Shown here: positions 30,412 through 39,496 of the stretch, one piece after another
How the letters are laid out: each line of letters starts with the position of its first letter
Position numbering within the stretch: position 1 is the first letter of the stretch
NCBI RefSeq assembly: GCF_900243745.1
Contig: NZ_LT984798.1
Span: forward strand, 1,482,501-1,546,500
Direction of reading: 5' to 3'
Source: Desulfovibrio sp. G11
Lineage (GTDB): Bacteria > Desulfobacterota > Desulfovibrionia > Desulfovibrionales > Desulfovibrionaceae
DNA: 64,000 bases
Notes under the pieces: model-generated
Told to the model about the DNA's origin: nothing
Databases searched by the model: none
What the model saw: only the letters and a program-made list of their open reading frames with translations
Position numbers and translations under genes: made by a program

Positions 30412-30420
30412 AGAGCGCAT
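30412..30420. repeat. Target-site duplication, left copy (AGAGCGCAT)
   Basis: Directly abuts the left end of the IS element. The identical 9-mer recurs at 31681-31689. Confidence 0.9.
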
Positions 30421-31680
30421 CATTGCTGTCCGGCTAAGGGGTAACAAAAAAGTCCAAAATCTCAGCAGTATGTGGTATAAGAAGTTACCACAACAACTTG
30501 CCACACAAGGAGATTTTGGACTTGAGCCATCATACTACACTCTTCTCTCAACTGCTATCCCTGATACCGGGACATGTTTTTGAAAAACTCGAACGCAAGC
30601 ACAAAACTGGCCGCTCTTCACGCCAATTTGGATTCAAGGAGCAATTCACCGTCATGGCCTTTATCCAACTCGCTGCAAGGCGCTCTTTACGCGATGGGCT
30701 TCGCGCCTTGGAGGCGGCCAAGAGACGGCTGTATCACCTCGGCTTGAAATCAGTAGCGCGTTCCACGGTTGCCGATGCCAACAATTCAAGGCCTGTGGAA
30801 TTTTTCAAAGACCTGTTCGCTGAAATGTATGGCCTGTGCCATCTTCGTGCGCCTCGTCACAAATTCCGCTTCAAGTGCAAGCTGTACAGCATGGACGCCA
30901 CCACCATCAGCCTATGCCTGTCCATCTTTCCCTGGGCGTCGTTCCGGCGGAACAAGGCTGGCGTGAAAGTAAATACCGTGCTTGACCACGATGGCTACAT
31001 TCCCGCTTTTCTCGATATCAACAATGCCAAAACCCACGAAAGCCGCATGGCCAAAAGTCTTTCATTGCCAAAGGGTTCCATCGTCACCTTCGATAAAGGC
31101 TATATCTGCTATTCCTGGTTTCGCATGTTGACCGCGAAGGGCATTTTCTTCGTAACCCGACTGAAGAGCAATGCTGCCTATAAGCTCGTTGATCGCCGCG
31201 CCGTAGACCGGAAAACCGGGGTCACGTCCGATCACATCATTGACGTGAGCAGCCGGGGAAAAACCACTCGTCTACGCAGAATCGGCTATCGCGATGCGAA
31301 AACCGGCAAACGGTACGAATTTTTGACCAACCATTTCCGCCTGTCCGCCAAGACAATTGCTGATATCTATAAAGAACGCTGGCAAATTGAAATATTCTTC
31401 CGCGAAGTCAAACAAAATCTGCATATTAAAAGCTTTGTCGGGCGCTCGGAGAATGCGGTGCACATCCAGATTTATACGGCCCTGACCGTGTATTTACTCC
31501 TGGCCTATCAGAAATTCCTGAGCAAGCTTGGGCTGTCGGTGCAACAACTCTCCGAGCTCATTTGCTTGAATCTGTTCGGCAAGGATTCTCTGGAAGAACT
31601 TCTGAATCCACGAAGACGAAAAACTATAAACACCTATAGTTATAGCCTGTTAGCTATGGGTGCTTAACCGGACAACATTG
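30421..31680 (+). mobile_element. Complete IS4-type insertion sequence, 1260 bp
   Basis: The boundaries are set by imperfect terminal inverted repeats: CATTGCTGTCCGGCTAAGG at the left and, read inward from the right, CAATGTTGTCCGGTTAAGC (15 of 19 identical). Both are bounded by a perfect 9-bp direct repeat, AGAGCGCAT. The element carries one intact DDE transposase. It lies in a gene-poor stretch and interrupts no recognisable gene. The clean duplication suggests relatively recent insertion. Confidence 0.95.
30522..31667 (+). CDS. IS4-family DDE transposase
   Basis: Start chosen at TTG 30522 (LSHHTTLFSQLL as MSHH), 9 nt after AAGGAG; the frame extends 8 codons further upstream. The 381-residue protein has an N-terminal DNA-binding region (GRSSRQFGFKEQFTVMAF) and the RNase-H-like catalytic core. 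The first Asp is in YSMDATTISL and the second in VTFDKGY. The Glu lies in the IS4 signature YKERWQIEIFFREVKQ (Y-R-E-K). It should carry out cut-and-paste transposition. No frameshift or stop interrupts it. Confidence 0.95.
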   Translation: MSHHTTLFSQLLSLIPGHVFEKLERKHKTGRSSRQFGFKEQFTVMAFIQLAARRSLRDGLRALEAAKRRLYHLGLKSVARSTVADANNSRPVEFFKDLFAEMYGLCHLRAPRHKFRFKCKLYSMDATTISLCLSIFPWASFRRNKAGVKVNTVLDHDGYIPAFLDINNAKTHESRMAKSLSLPKGSIVTFDKGYICYSWFRMLTAKGIFFVTRLKSNAAYKLVDRRAVDRKTGVTSDHIIDVSSRGKTTRLRRIGYRDAKTGKRYEFLTNHFRLSAKTIADIYKERWQIEIFFREVKQNLHIKSFVGRSENAVHIQIYTALTVYLLLAYQKFLSKLGLSVQQLSELICLNLFGKDSLEELLNPRRRKTINTYSYSLLAMGA

Positions 31681-31689
31681 AGAGCGCAT
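31681..31689. repeat. Target-site duplication, right copy (AGAGCGCAT)
   Basis: Directly follows the right inverted repeat and is identical to 30412-30420. Confidence 0.9.
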
Positions 31690-32062
31690 AAGGGGATGGT
31701 CGGGAGCGCGAGCTTGCCCCTGTTGCGCTGCATCCAATACGGTTTGGCAGAACAGGATTCACGGTGCCATGTACAGGATTTATCGCTTGCTGCCTCTGTT
31801 TGTGTTGCCCGTGTGGCAGGGGATGGCGCGGTATGGCTTTTCATGTGTCGCTGACCGGGGGCAGAGAAGAGGAGCATGTTGCGCACAGTGTCCGTAGAAA
31901 CGCAAGGCGCACTGTCACACCCGCTTTGAAACAGTGCGGTACCGGCACAGCGGGCAAATGGTGGGGAGTCGGCTAAGCGGGGGGCGGTGTTCATTGCACA
32001 TGGGCCGGGCTTGTTGCGGGGCCTGTGGCATATGGGCTGTAGCGGGATTTGCCTCTGGTCAG
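31690..32062. other. Noncoding interval right of the IS element
   Basis: I see no gene, hairpin with T-run, or other element in this stretch. The open frames are short and lack ribosome sites. Confidence 0.5.
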
Positions 32063-32710
32063 TTATGACTGTCCGGAACCGGAAGCGGCTTTTCCCTGCT
32101 TCAACGATGGTTCTGTGGCATCAGCCGGGTTTTCCGCAGCGCCTTTGCTGCGGATTATGCGTCCCATCCATTGCCGTAACTGTTCAAGGTCAGCCTGTTG
32201 CGTTTTTTCAGATGAGTGGAGTAAAAGGCGCAGGGTATCAAGTTCTTGTCGCAAATCCGCATTTTGTCCGGAAGCTCCGGGAGCAGTCTGGCCCGCCTGC
32301 GCAGGCAGACGTTCCACAACGGCGTGCAGCAATTGCGCAATCCCTTCCAGCGCTGTGGTTTGCCGTTCCATCAACTGCAATGCTGCTGAGGGAAAAAAAT
32401 CCTGGGCGGGCGGCTGAACAGCCTGAAGCGGGGCATTGCCCGCAAGAGCCACAGCATTACGCGGAAAACGCGCCAGAAGGGCGTCTTCCACAGCGGCCGC
32501 CGTGCGGGATTTTTGCATCTGCTCAAGTATGGCGGCGATAACTTCAAGCGTTTCGGGGCGGTAGCGCCGTCTTCTGCCTTCGCCCACACTGGGAATAAAG
32601 GCGGCAAAGCGCTTGCAGTAATAGCGGGTTGTGGATTCCGGGAGAGAAAAATGGCGGGATATGTCCGCAATGCTCAGCAGACTTTCACTAATAGCAGTTT
32701 TGCGCGCCAT
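32063..32710 (-). CDS. MerR-type helix-turn-helix regulator with coiled coil
   Basis: Start chosen at ATG 32710 (MARKTAISESLLS), preceded by AGGAGG; this gives 215 residues. Residues ~10-75 are a winged helix of MerR type (SIADISRHFSLPESTTRYYCKRF, then GRRRRYRPETLEVIAAI). The rest contains a long helical region (LRQELDTLRLLLHSSEKTQQADLEQLRQWMG) likely to be a coiled coil for dimerisation. There is no cysteine or obvious ligand-binding domain. The target is unknown; a palindrome with an extra half-site about 200 bp upstream (32911-32936) is a candidate operator. Confidence 0.8.
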   Translation of the reverse strand: MARKTAISESLLSIADISRHFSLPESTTRYYCKRFAAFIPSVGEGRRRRYRPETLEVIAAILEQMQKSRTAAAVEDALLARFPRNAVALAGNAPLQAVQPPAQDFFPSAALQLMERQTTALEGIAQLLHAVVERLPAQAGQTAPGASGQNADLRQELDTLRLLLHSSEKTQQADLEQLRQWMGRIIRSKGAAENPADATEPSLKQGKAASGSGQS

Positions 32711-32910
32711 GTTTCCTCCTGTGCGAAGCGTGAACTTACATATTGTTGCGTTGTTGCCCGGACCCATAAGGAAGTGTGCTTGAAAAAGAGCAGGGCCGCA
32801 GGAGACGTCATAACCGCAACAAGGAAACTACGCTGCGCATTTTCTCACGGGTTACGCGAAAACAATAATAATGGCAAGCAAAAGCGGTAAAAAAGAGAGG
32901 TGCTGGCAGG

Positions 32911-32936
32911 GATATTGCGCAATATCGATATTGCGC
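32911..32936. promoter_or_regulatory. Perfect palindrome plus third half-site (GATATTGCGC)
   Basis: GATATTGCGCAATATC (32911-32926) is a perfect 16-bp palindrome and is followed at once by another GATATTGCGC (32927-32936). This looks like a multi-dimer operator. It lies 200 bp upstream of the MerR-type gene. Confidence 0.45.
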
Positions 32937-33535
32937 GAGTGAAAAACTGTCGCCGGTGCACTGCCATGTGTCGAATTTGACGCAGTAGTTGCCGCAAAAA
33001 AGGAATGGCAACACGCATGAAACTGTAGGAAAAAGAAGCTAAAAATAGCCGCAAGCCGCGAAAAGATGACGTATTGCATATCGGAATTGCCTGACAGCGG
33101 TCCCTGACGGCAGACGTGCATGCAGCTGTGGCTCACCGGCTTTGCATGCAGGTACCTGCGGAAAAAAACGATACTGTCTGGCACTGCGGTACTGGCAATA
33201 ACAGGGTGCTGCGTAAGGCAGTCTGTTTGCCGTACCCCATAGTCAGGCGGAAGGGACTGAGAACCGCAATATCAGTTGCGGCATTGCGCAGTGTGAGCGG
33301 TCGGTTGTTGTGTTCCATATCGCCGGATGGGAATCTCTGGCAAACGGGCATCTCTGATAGGCTGGCTGGCCGGTGTCGCGCTCCGGTAGAGCAGGGGAAT
33401 GCAAGCAGCACCGGGATCAGTGTATGGCACCACAGGTGTTGGGAGCAGGGGCTGGGAGAGATCAGATTTCTGGTCGTGCATACCCACGGTCAGTGCCGTT
33501 GACTGCTCACCGCCGCATGTGAGGCGGCTGGGGAG

Positions 33536-33566
33536 GCAGGCCGCCTGCTAGGGGCTTGCGGCCTGC
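33536..33566 (-). repeat. Inverted repeat after the NlpC/P60 gene
   Basis: Nine-bp arms (33536-33544 and 33558-33566) with a 13-nt loop, 26 bp past the leftward stop. There is no T-run, so it could aid Rho-dependent termination or protect the 3' end. Confidence 0.4.
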
Positions 33567-33592
33567 ATTCATAGACCTCGCCAGTCGGGCCG

Positions 33593-34090
33593 TCAGCGCA
33601 CCACACGGCGCACGGCGATGAGCTTGCTGCGCCAGTAGGGGATGGTTATGCTTTCCATACGCACCTTTTCACCCCGGCGCGGGCTGTGGATAAAGCTGTC
33701 GCCCCCGGCGTAGATGCCGGTATGCAGGCCGCGCGGGCTTGAGCCGGTACGGAAGACAACGATGTCTCCGGGCCGCGCCTGATCCTTGGGCACGGCATAC
33801 CCGGTCTTGGCCTGGTCCACGGTAATGCGGGGAACCTTGTAGCCGTTCTGTTTGTAGACCCACCAGATGAGTCCGGAGCAGTCAAAACCCTTTTGCGGCG
33901 AGGCGCCGCCGGAACGGTATTTTTTCCCCATCTGGCTGTAGGCCGTGCGCACTACCTTGTGGGCGGACTCCGGAGCTGGACCGGGATCTACCGGACGTTG
34001 CAGGCCGCACCCGGCAAGCAGAAAAAAAGCGAGCATGAGCAGCGCAGCCCACGGCTTTGAAAAAATATGTATGTCGGTCATTCCTTTCAT
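33593..34090 (-). CDS. NlpC/P60 family cell-wall hydrolase lipoprotein
   Basis: Start chosen at ATG 34090 (MKGMTDIHIFSKPW), with GAGG 7 nt upstream; ATG 34081 is possible. The 165-residue protein has a lipoprotein signal ending in LLAGC. The NlpC/P60 domain shows the catalytic Cys in KGFDCSGLIWW and His in GLHTGIYAG, with a further polar residue in FIHSPRRG. Such enzymes cut D-Glu-diamino acid bonds in peptidoglycan stems. The gene is isolated, with long noncoding stretches on both sides. Confidence 0.92.
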   Translation of the reverse strand: MKGMTDIHIFSKPWAALLMLAFFLLAGCGLQRPVDPGPAPESAHKVVRTAYSQMGKKYRSGGASPQKGFDCSGLIWWVYKQNGYKVPRITVDQAKTGYAVPKDQARPGDIVVFRTGSSPRGLHTGIYAGGDSFIHSPRRGEKVRMESITIPYWRSKLIAVRRVVR

Positions 34091-34861
34091 GGCAGCCTCA
34101 TGCACAGAGACCCTTGCGGGCAGGTGGTTTTCTGTGCAACCCATGCCTTTTATGGCAACAGGGCAAAATACTTGATAACCCGCAATGTTACCCAAGCATA
34201 ATGCGTGCCAGACGGTTTTGGGGCAGCAAAAGGGATGCTATTTCAACTGGTAGAAATTGTTTAGAAATATCAAATTGTTTCGGCAGCAGCTTCTGCCGGG
34301 CCTTGTGTCTGCATTCTGACGCGGCCCCTGTACAGGCAATCCCCATGCGGTCTGTGTACAGTACGCCCTGCGGCAACGGAGAAAAAATCCGGATTTTTGT
34401 CCGTAACTATGGGTTTGCACTGCCAGGCCAGCTGCGTAATATCTTTTAGCGCAAGTAACGCTTCGACTGATTGCTTGACGGTCGGCAAAACCGCCTTACC
34501 GGCTGGCTACAAGGATTCGGAGGCAAACCCTTGTAGAGCACTTTTAGCTGCTCTGACCGCCACGTGAACAGCCGCCCCCGGACGGTATATGCGCAATTCG
34601 GTTACACCGTTAGATGCCGTAACGAGCGCTCTTTCAACCTTGAAAATACATGTTCTCAAGGCTGAAATATTCTTATGCGGTACAAGAGTGCGGAGCGCCG
34701 TTGGTAATATCTACGTTATTACCTGTGAAACAGGACAATGATCAGTAAAGATATTGCCAGTTCGTTGGGCGCAAAAGTTCAGGCAGACATCAAGGATTGT
34801 TTCAAGGTTCGCTTACCCTGCATCTCTATATTTTTAATGCCAAACTACGTCAGTTTCCGGC
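34091..34861. other. Structured noncoding interval, possibly with a gene remnant
   Basis: The interval contains a perfect palindrome AAAAATCCGGATTTTT (34383-34398), a hairpin CTACAAGG/CCTTGTAG (34507-34536), an overlapping AGAGCA/TGCTCT hairpin (34535-34554), and GGTAATA-N7-TATTACC (34701-34721). From ATG 34738, after AGGA, about 23 codons (MISKDIASSLGAKVQADIKD) look protein-like before the frame degenerates, so a truncated gene may lie here. I do not recognise any of this as a known RNA. Confidence 0.4.
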
Positions 34862-37800
34862 TCAGGATTTGCCCCTTGGTTTTTCCTCCGGCCCTGGCGG
34901 CAGCAGGGAAAGGGAGCGCACAAGCGTCTGCCTGTGCGGGGTCAGGACGCTCTGGCGGCAGCAATGGCGTATCTGCTCAAGAAAGGGCGAAGGCGGCAGG
35001 GCAAGGCTTTTTCCGTACAGGGTGCGCCTGGCGCTGTGACTCACAAAAAGCGCGCGGGCGGCACGGGTCAGGGCCACATAAAGCAGGCGGCGTTCTTCAT
35101 CTTCCTGTTCCGGGGCCTCATACTCGTTTGCGGCAGGCCCGGCGTCAGTGCGTGCGGTGTCAGCTACGGTCGGGGCGATGGCATCAGCGGTGTCGGCGTT
35201 GCTGTTGCCCGTATTCCTTGCCGCCCCCGTGATCGTATCCGTGGCCGGGCCGAAAAGCATATCACGGCGCAAAGGCAGCAGGCCGTCCTCAAGGCCGGGC
35301 AAAAAGACTGCCTGGAATTCAAGTCCTTTGGATGCGTGCATGGTCATGATCTGCACATGCTCGGCCTTGTTGCGCACCATCTCTGTTTCCTGCAGCCATG
35401 CCAGATGGTGCAAAAATTCCTGCCAGCTTTCCTGTTCTTTCCAGCTTCGTTTCAGTTCGCGCCAGGCCCGCCCGGTAAGCAGTACCTCGCCTGCCCAGTT
35501 TTGTCCGGCCAGCCAGCTTTCCAGATCGCCCGGGGGGGGCAGGGGACCGGCAGCGGCAAAGGGATTGTCTGTCGCGGTATCCAGATCTTTTTGCAAGCTT
35601 TGCTGCGGCGTGGCTGCATCAAATACCTGTGCCAGCCCGGAAAAACCACAATGCACCGCGGCCAGTGCAAGCAGCCGGGCGCAGGCGGCATCCTGCCAGA
35701 AGGCTTCTTCGACCGGGGCCGAACAAGGAATGCCAGCCTGCTCCAGCGCGACCTTCAGCGGGGGTATCTGTGCGCGCAGGCGCACAAGAACGGCAATATC
35801 GCCGGGGGCAAGCGTTCCGTCCAGTTCGTGCGCTTCGGCGCTGTTCTGCTGCTGATCCAGCAGAGTATGGCCTGTGGCCCCAAGCAGGGCCTGCACCCGG
35901 CGGCTTATCCAGCGCAGTTCGGCTTGCTGGTCCGGTGCGGAAAACAGGCGCAACTGCGCATTGAGGCTCTGTGCCGCGGTGAGGGGGCCGCATTGCCCTT
36001 TGTGGAGCAGCAGGCTGTGCGCCATGTTCAGCACTGCCTGGCTGGAGCGGAAGCTGCGGCCGAGGCAGTAAACAGACAGCCCGGGCCATATGGAGCGCAA
36101 GCTGGCCTCGCTTTGTCCCGACACGCCGCGAAAGCCGTAAATGGCCTGATCCGGATCGCCGATGCCGAAAAAACCGGAACCGTCAGGCGGCAGCATGCCT
36201 CGTATGATATCAAGCTGCACGGGTGAAAGGTCCTGCACTTCGTCCACCAGCACATGTTGCGGCAGCATGTCGCGCGGCAGGTCATCCAGATGGTCCAGCC
36301 ACCAGTCCAGCAGGTCTGCGTAGTCGACATAGCGAAAGTCCGGCTGTTCGGCCTTGCGGGCCGTATAGCGGGCGGCAGCCAGCTCAAGCGCGGCATGCCC
36401 TGCGTGCAGGGTGTGACGTGTTTCGCGCGCCAGAGAAAGCTGGCGCCACAGTTCGCGCGCCTCGCGTGCCTGCAGTTGCGGGTTGGCAGCCATGAAAAAA
36501 CGCAGGGCGGCGTCTTCGCCAAGCAGCAGGCATTCTTGCCCCTGAGCCTGGGTGACAGCGCGCATTCGGCCCCATGCCAGGCCGTGCAGGGTGTCGCAGC
36601 AGGGCAGGTCCTGCATGTGCGGCAAGGCAGCGGCAAGGCGCTGGCGCATTTCATTGGCGGCGCGGCGCGTAAAGGTAACGGCAAGCAGTTTGTGCGGCGC
36701 TGTACCCTGATCAAGCAGGTGCTGGATGCGGCCCACAAGCACACGTGTTTTACCCGCGCCGGGACCGGCCTGCACCAGCACCGGACCGGGTCCGGCCACA
36801 AGGGCCTGATACTGTTCTTCGCTGAAGGACCCTGTGCCGCCTGATGCTGGCGTGCCGTGCCCCGGCTGGCCGGCTTGGGAGGGCGAGGCTGCGGCGGGCC
36901 GTTCTTTCATGAGGTCCAGCATGTTCACCGAGGCTGCCCTGGTCCGGCGCATTTTGACTGCTGGGGCTGTACCGGTGGCACTGTCGCCGGTGATTTTGGC
37001 GGCGTCAGCCGCGCTCGGCCCGGCCTTGCGGCTTTTGACAGGGGCAAGGCCGGGCAGGGCGCCGCGCCCAGCGCCACGCCAGGTATTGCGTATGTCGTCC
37101 AGTTCTTCAGGCGTAAAAACACGCACCACACCGTATTCGCCGTCGTATCCGCCCTGGCGGAAGACCTGCCCCCGGCGCATGCGGGCCACGGCTTCGCCCA
37201 GCGGCTCCCAGTGGTCGCGTATTTCCTGCTCGGGCATGCGGCAAAGAATGTCCAGCTCCGGGCCAAGCTCGCGCAGCAGGCTGCCATAGCGCTCCTGCAC
37301 CCTGCGTGATGCGATGCCCACGCCCAGAATTTCTCCCACCACTTCGGGCAGAGGTATAAGCGGCCGGGCTTCAGGTTCATGCGGAAGCTGGGGTGACTCT
37401 TCCCTGTCGGCCAGTTCCCATACGCGGTGCAGCACGCCCACAGTGAGCGGTTTGCCGCATACAGGGCAGATATTGCCGAGCTTGCGTGATTCTCTGGGTT
37501 CCAGAACCACGTTGCAGGCGCGGTGGCCGTCCAGATGGTATTTGCCTTCGTCCGGGTAGAATTCCATTGTGCCGAGAAAGCGGCAGTCCAGGGCATCCTG
37601 CGGCTGACGGCGAGCCGCCGTGCGTAACGCTTCAAACATGCCGGCATAGGAGGGACGCCCCGCAAAAAGATTGGCCTCGCGGCCCAGGTTGGCTCCGGAA
37701 TGCGCATCTGAATTGGATACAAGGGCGTAGCCATCGAGCTGACTGACCAGGCGGTTCATCTCCGGGTCGGAAGAAAGGCCGGTTTCAAGGGCAAAAATAT

Positions 37801-38386
37801 GTTCCGAAAGGTCGCCGTAGCAGTCGGTCAGGCGGTCAAAGCCGGACTTGGAGCCAAAAAGCGCGAACCAGGGGGTCCATATATGGGCGGGAATCATCAC
37901 GGAGTCTTCGGCGCATTCCAGCATGATCTCCAGCAGGTCGCGCGAGTCAAGGCCGAGAATGGGCCTTCCGTCCGAGTGCAGGTTGCCGATCTGCTCGAGG
38001 CGCAGCGAAAGCCTTTCGGCATCTTCAAGCGTGCGTACGAAAATGAGATTATGTACCTTGCGCACCTTGCCGTGCCGTTTGTAGATGGAGCTGATCTCGG
38101 CCTGAAGCATGAAAAGCGGCTTTTCGGCACTGCCGTCGCCCATATGCCCGCCGGCCATGACATCAAGCTCTTCCGGCTCTCCTTTGAGGCGGTACAGGCC
38201 GCTGGATTCGTCCAGCTCAAGCTGCTCTGAAAGTTCCGCCCGCCACTGCGGATGGGTGAAGTCGCCCGTGCCAAGAACGCCGATGCCTTTGCAGCGCGCC
38301 CACGCGGCCAGATGGCGGGCATTGAGGGCCTTGCTGGTGGCACGGGAAAAACGGGAATGGATGTGCAGGTCGGCTATGAAATTCAT
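34862..38386 (-). CDS. EndoQ-like PHP nuclease fused to a UvrD/Rep-type helicase
   Basis: Start chosen at ATG 38386 (MNFIADLHIHS), 13 bp after the upstream stop; the earlier ATG 38434 would overlap that gene. Of 1174 residues, 1-430 match the EndoQ/TIGR00375 pattern: PHP metal motifs DLHIHS (6-11), GTGDFTH (39-45), AHIWTPW (167-173) and SNSDAHSG (224-231), zinc-binding Cys at 291, 307 and 310 (ICPVCGKPLTVG), and the closing GGYDGEYGVVRVF. A Pro/Ala-rich linker (~440-520) leads to a superfamily 1 helicase: QAGPGAGKT (539-547), LVDEVQDLS, GIGDPDQAIYGFRG, MTMHASKGLEFQ, YVALTRA. EndoQ nicks DNA 5' to deaminated bases, so the fusion probably joins nicking to unwinding. This coupling is inferred. 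It ends a four-gene operon. Confidence 0.88.
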   Translation of the reverse strand: MNFIADLHIHSRFSRATSKALNARHLAAWARCKGIGVLGTGDFTHPQWRAELSEQLELDESSGLYRLKGEPEELDVMAGGHMGDGSAEKPLFMLQAEISSIYKRHGKVRKVHNLIFVRTLEDAERLSLRLEQIGNLHSDGRPILGLDSRDLLEIMLECAEDSVMIPAHIWTPWFALFGSKSGFDRLTDCYGDLSEHIFALETGLSSDPEMNRLVSQLDGYALVSNSDAHSGANLGREANLFAGRPSYAGMFEALRTAARRQPQDALDCRFLGTMEFYPDEGKYHLDGHRACNVVLEPRESRKLGNICPVCGKPLTVGVLHRVWELADREESPQLPHEPEARPLIPLPEVVGEILGVGIASRRVQERYGSLLRELGPELDILCRMPEQEIRDHWEPLGEAVARMRRGQVFRQGGYDGEYGVVRVFTPEELDDIRNTWRGAGRGALPGLAPVKSRKAGPSAADAAKITGDSATGTAPAVKMRRTRAASVNMLDLMKERPAAASPSQAGQPGHGTPASGGTGSFSEEQYQALVAGPGPVLVQAGPGAGKTRVLVGRIQHLLDQGTAPHKLLAVTFTRRAANEMRQRLAAALPHMQDLPCCDTLHGLAWGRMRAVTQAQGQECLLLGEDAALRFFMAANPQLQAREARELWRQLSLARETRHTLHAGHAALELAAARYTARKAEQPDFRYVDYADLLDWWLDHLDDLPRDMLPQHVLVDEVQDLSPVQLDIIRGMLPPDGSGFFGIGDPDQAIYGFRGVSGQSEASLRSIWPGLSVYCLGRSFRSSQAVLNMAHSLLLHKGQCGPLTAAQSLNAQLRLFSAPDQQAELRWISRRVQALLGATGHTLLDQQQNSAEAHELDGTLAPGDIAVLVRLRAQIPPLKVALEQAGIPCSAPVEEAFWQDAACARLLALAAVHCGFSGLAQVFDAATPQQSLQKDLDTATDNPFAAAGPLPPPGDLESWLAGQNWAGEVLLTGRAWRELKRSWKEQESWQEFLHHLAWLQETEMVRNKAEHVQIMTMHASKGLEFQAVFLPGLEDGLLPLRRDMLFGPATDTITGAARNTGNSNADTADAIAPTVADTARTDAGPAANEYEAPEQEDEERRLLYVALTRAARALFVSHSARRTLYGKSLALPPSPFLEQIRHCCRQSVLTPHRQTLVRSLSLLPPGPEEKPRGKS

Positions 38387-38399
38387 ATGCGGTTCTCTG

Positions 38400-39491
38400 T
38401 CATGATGCGGTGAAAAGAGCACTGTCGCCGGCATCGTTCCGGCTCAGCCAGGGGCAAAAGCGCAGCGCTTCGGCTGTCCACAGCGGCTTGGCATCGGGAG
38501 AATCGCCGTGCAGGCACAATGGTGCTTCAAGTACCGTGTCGTGGACCGCATTTTTGCGTGATTCTACCAATATTCGCAGGGCAGGGCCGCCCGCGCGGGC
38601 ATGCACGGGCAGAATACGCCTGATCCCAAAGCGGGCCGCCTGCATGGCGGCGCACAGCTGCGGCAGGGCGCGAGCGTCATGAATACAGAAGAAATATCCC
38701 TGATGGCGCAACAGCATGGCGGCGGCACGGCAGAATGTATCCAGCACCTTTTCTCCGCCAGCGGTGTTGCCGTTTCCGCGCAGGGCGCGCTCTCGCATGG
38801 CCCGGGGCGAAGGGCGGCCCCCGGTATCGTACGGGGGGTTGGCCATGACGATGTGCTGGTTTCCGGCCAGTCGTCTTGCGCCCGCCGGGCTGGCTTGCGT
38901 ATGCGGTAGCGCAGGAACGGCAAGGGCGGCCAGAGCTGACCTGTCGGCGATGTCCAGCATGGCAAAGCGCGCTTGCCCGGACGGAGCGGTCACCCCGTCA
39001 AGCCCGTCCAGACTCGCCGTCATATCTGGCAGATCGGATACATCGGGCAGGCCGACATGGCCGGACAAGCCCAACAGGCGAGCATTGCGCCGCGCCGCCT
39101 GTACCAGCGGCTCTTCACGCTCAAGACCCAGCCCCGCCACCTGCGGGCAGCGCAGGGCCAGGGCCAGCAAGGCCGCGCCACAGCCGCTGCCAAGCTCCGC
39201 AACAGGCACAGGGGTCAGTCCGGGAGACCGCGCAAGGGATCCGCCAGCCGCGTATCTGTGTTTTTTTGCTTCCAGATGCCGCGTAACAAAGGCTGCCAGC
39301 AACAGCGCGTCCGCACCAAAGCGAAGGCTGCCCTCGGGCTGTTCCAGCCCGGCCGGAAAGCGCGCCCGGGCGCTCATGACATCATGTGGCGCGGCATATT
39401 GCGTCATCGTCACTGTGTGCCGCCGTGTTGCGGACGTACCTTGTGTTGCGCGCCGGGCAGCGGCCTTTGCTGCCGCCCGGGCATATTCCAT
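38400..39491 (-). CDS. N6-adenine-type methyltransferase, TrmN6-like
   Basis: The 363-residue frame starts 5 bp after the U32 gene stop. The first ~35 Ala/Arg-rich residues may not be native; ATG 39407 or 39380 are alternatives, since family homology begins near FPAGLEQPEGSLRFGADALL. The SAM motif is VAELGSGCGAALLALAL and the catalytic motif is NPPY (IVMANPPYDTGG), typical of N6-adenine methyltransferases. The fold and spacing resemble TrmN6/YfiC, which methylates A37 of tRNA-Val. A loop around residues 150-200 is enlarged and Ala/Pro-rich. Substrate is inferred from family only. Confidence 0.8.
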   Translation of the reverse strand: MEYARAAAKAAARRATQGTSATRRHTVTMTQYAAPHDVMSARARFPAGLEQPEGSLRFGADALLLAAFVTRHLEAKKHRYAAGGSLARSPGLTPVPVAELGSGCGAALLALALRCPQVAGLGLEREEPLVQAARRNARLLGLSGHVGLPDVSDLPDMTASLDGLDGVTAPSGQARFAMLDIADRSALAALAVPALPHTQASPAGARRLAGNQHIVMANPPYDTGGRPSPRAMRERALRGNGNTAGGEKVLDTFCRAAAMLLRHQGYFFCIHDARALPQLCAAMQAARFGIRRILPVHARAGGPALRILVESRKNAVHDTVLEAPLCLHGDSPDAKPLWTAEALRFCPWLSRNDAGDSALFTAS

Positions 39492-39496
39492 ATTGC

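Larger units (their letters stand above)
32711..33592. other. Long noncoding interval with operator-like palindrome
   Basis: No gene is supported in this stretch of nearly 900 bp. It holds the palindrome at 32911-32936 and a GCAGGCCGC/GCGGCCTGC inverted repeat (33536-33566) downstream of the NlpC/P60 gene. Confidence 0.5.

Noticed and set aside
33685-33693. Perfect DnaA box (TGTGGATAA) inside the NlpC/P60 gene
   Set aside because: It is isolated, inside a coding region and 26 kb from the putative origin, so is probably chance.
34934-36226. Rightward open frame opposite the helicase domain
   Set aside because: Antisense shadow; the leftward strand encodes all helicase motifs.
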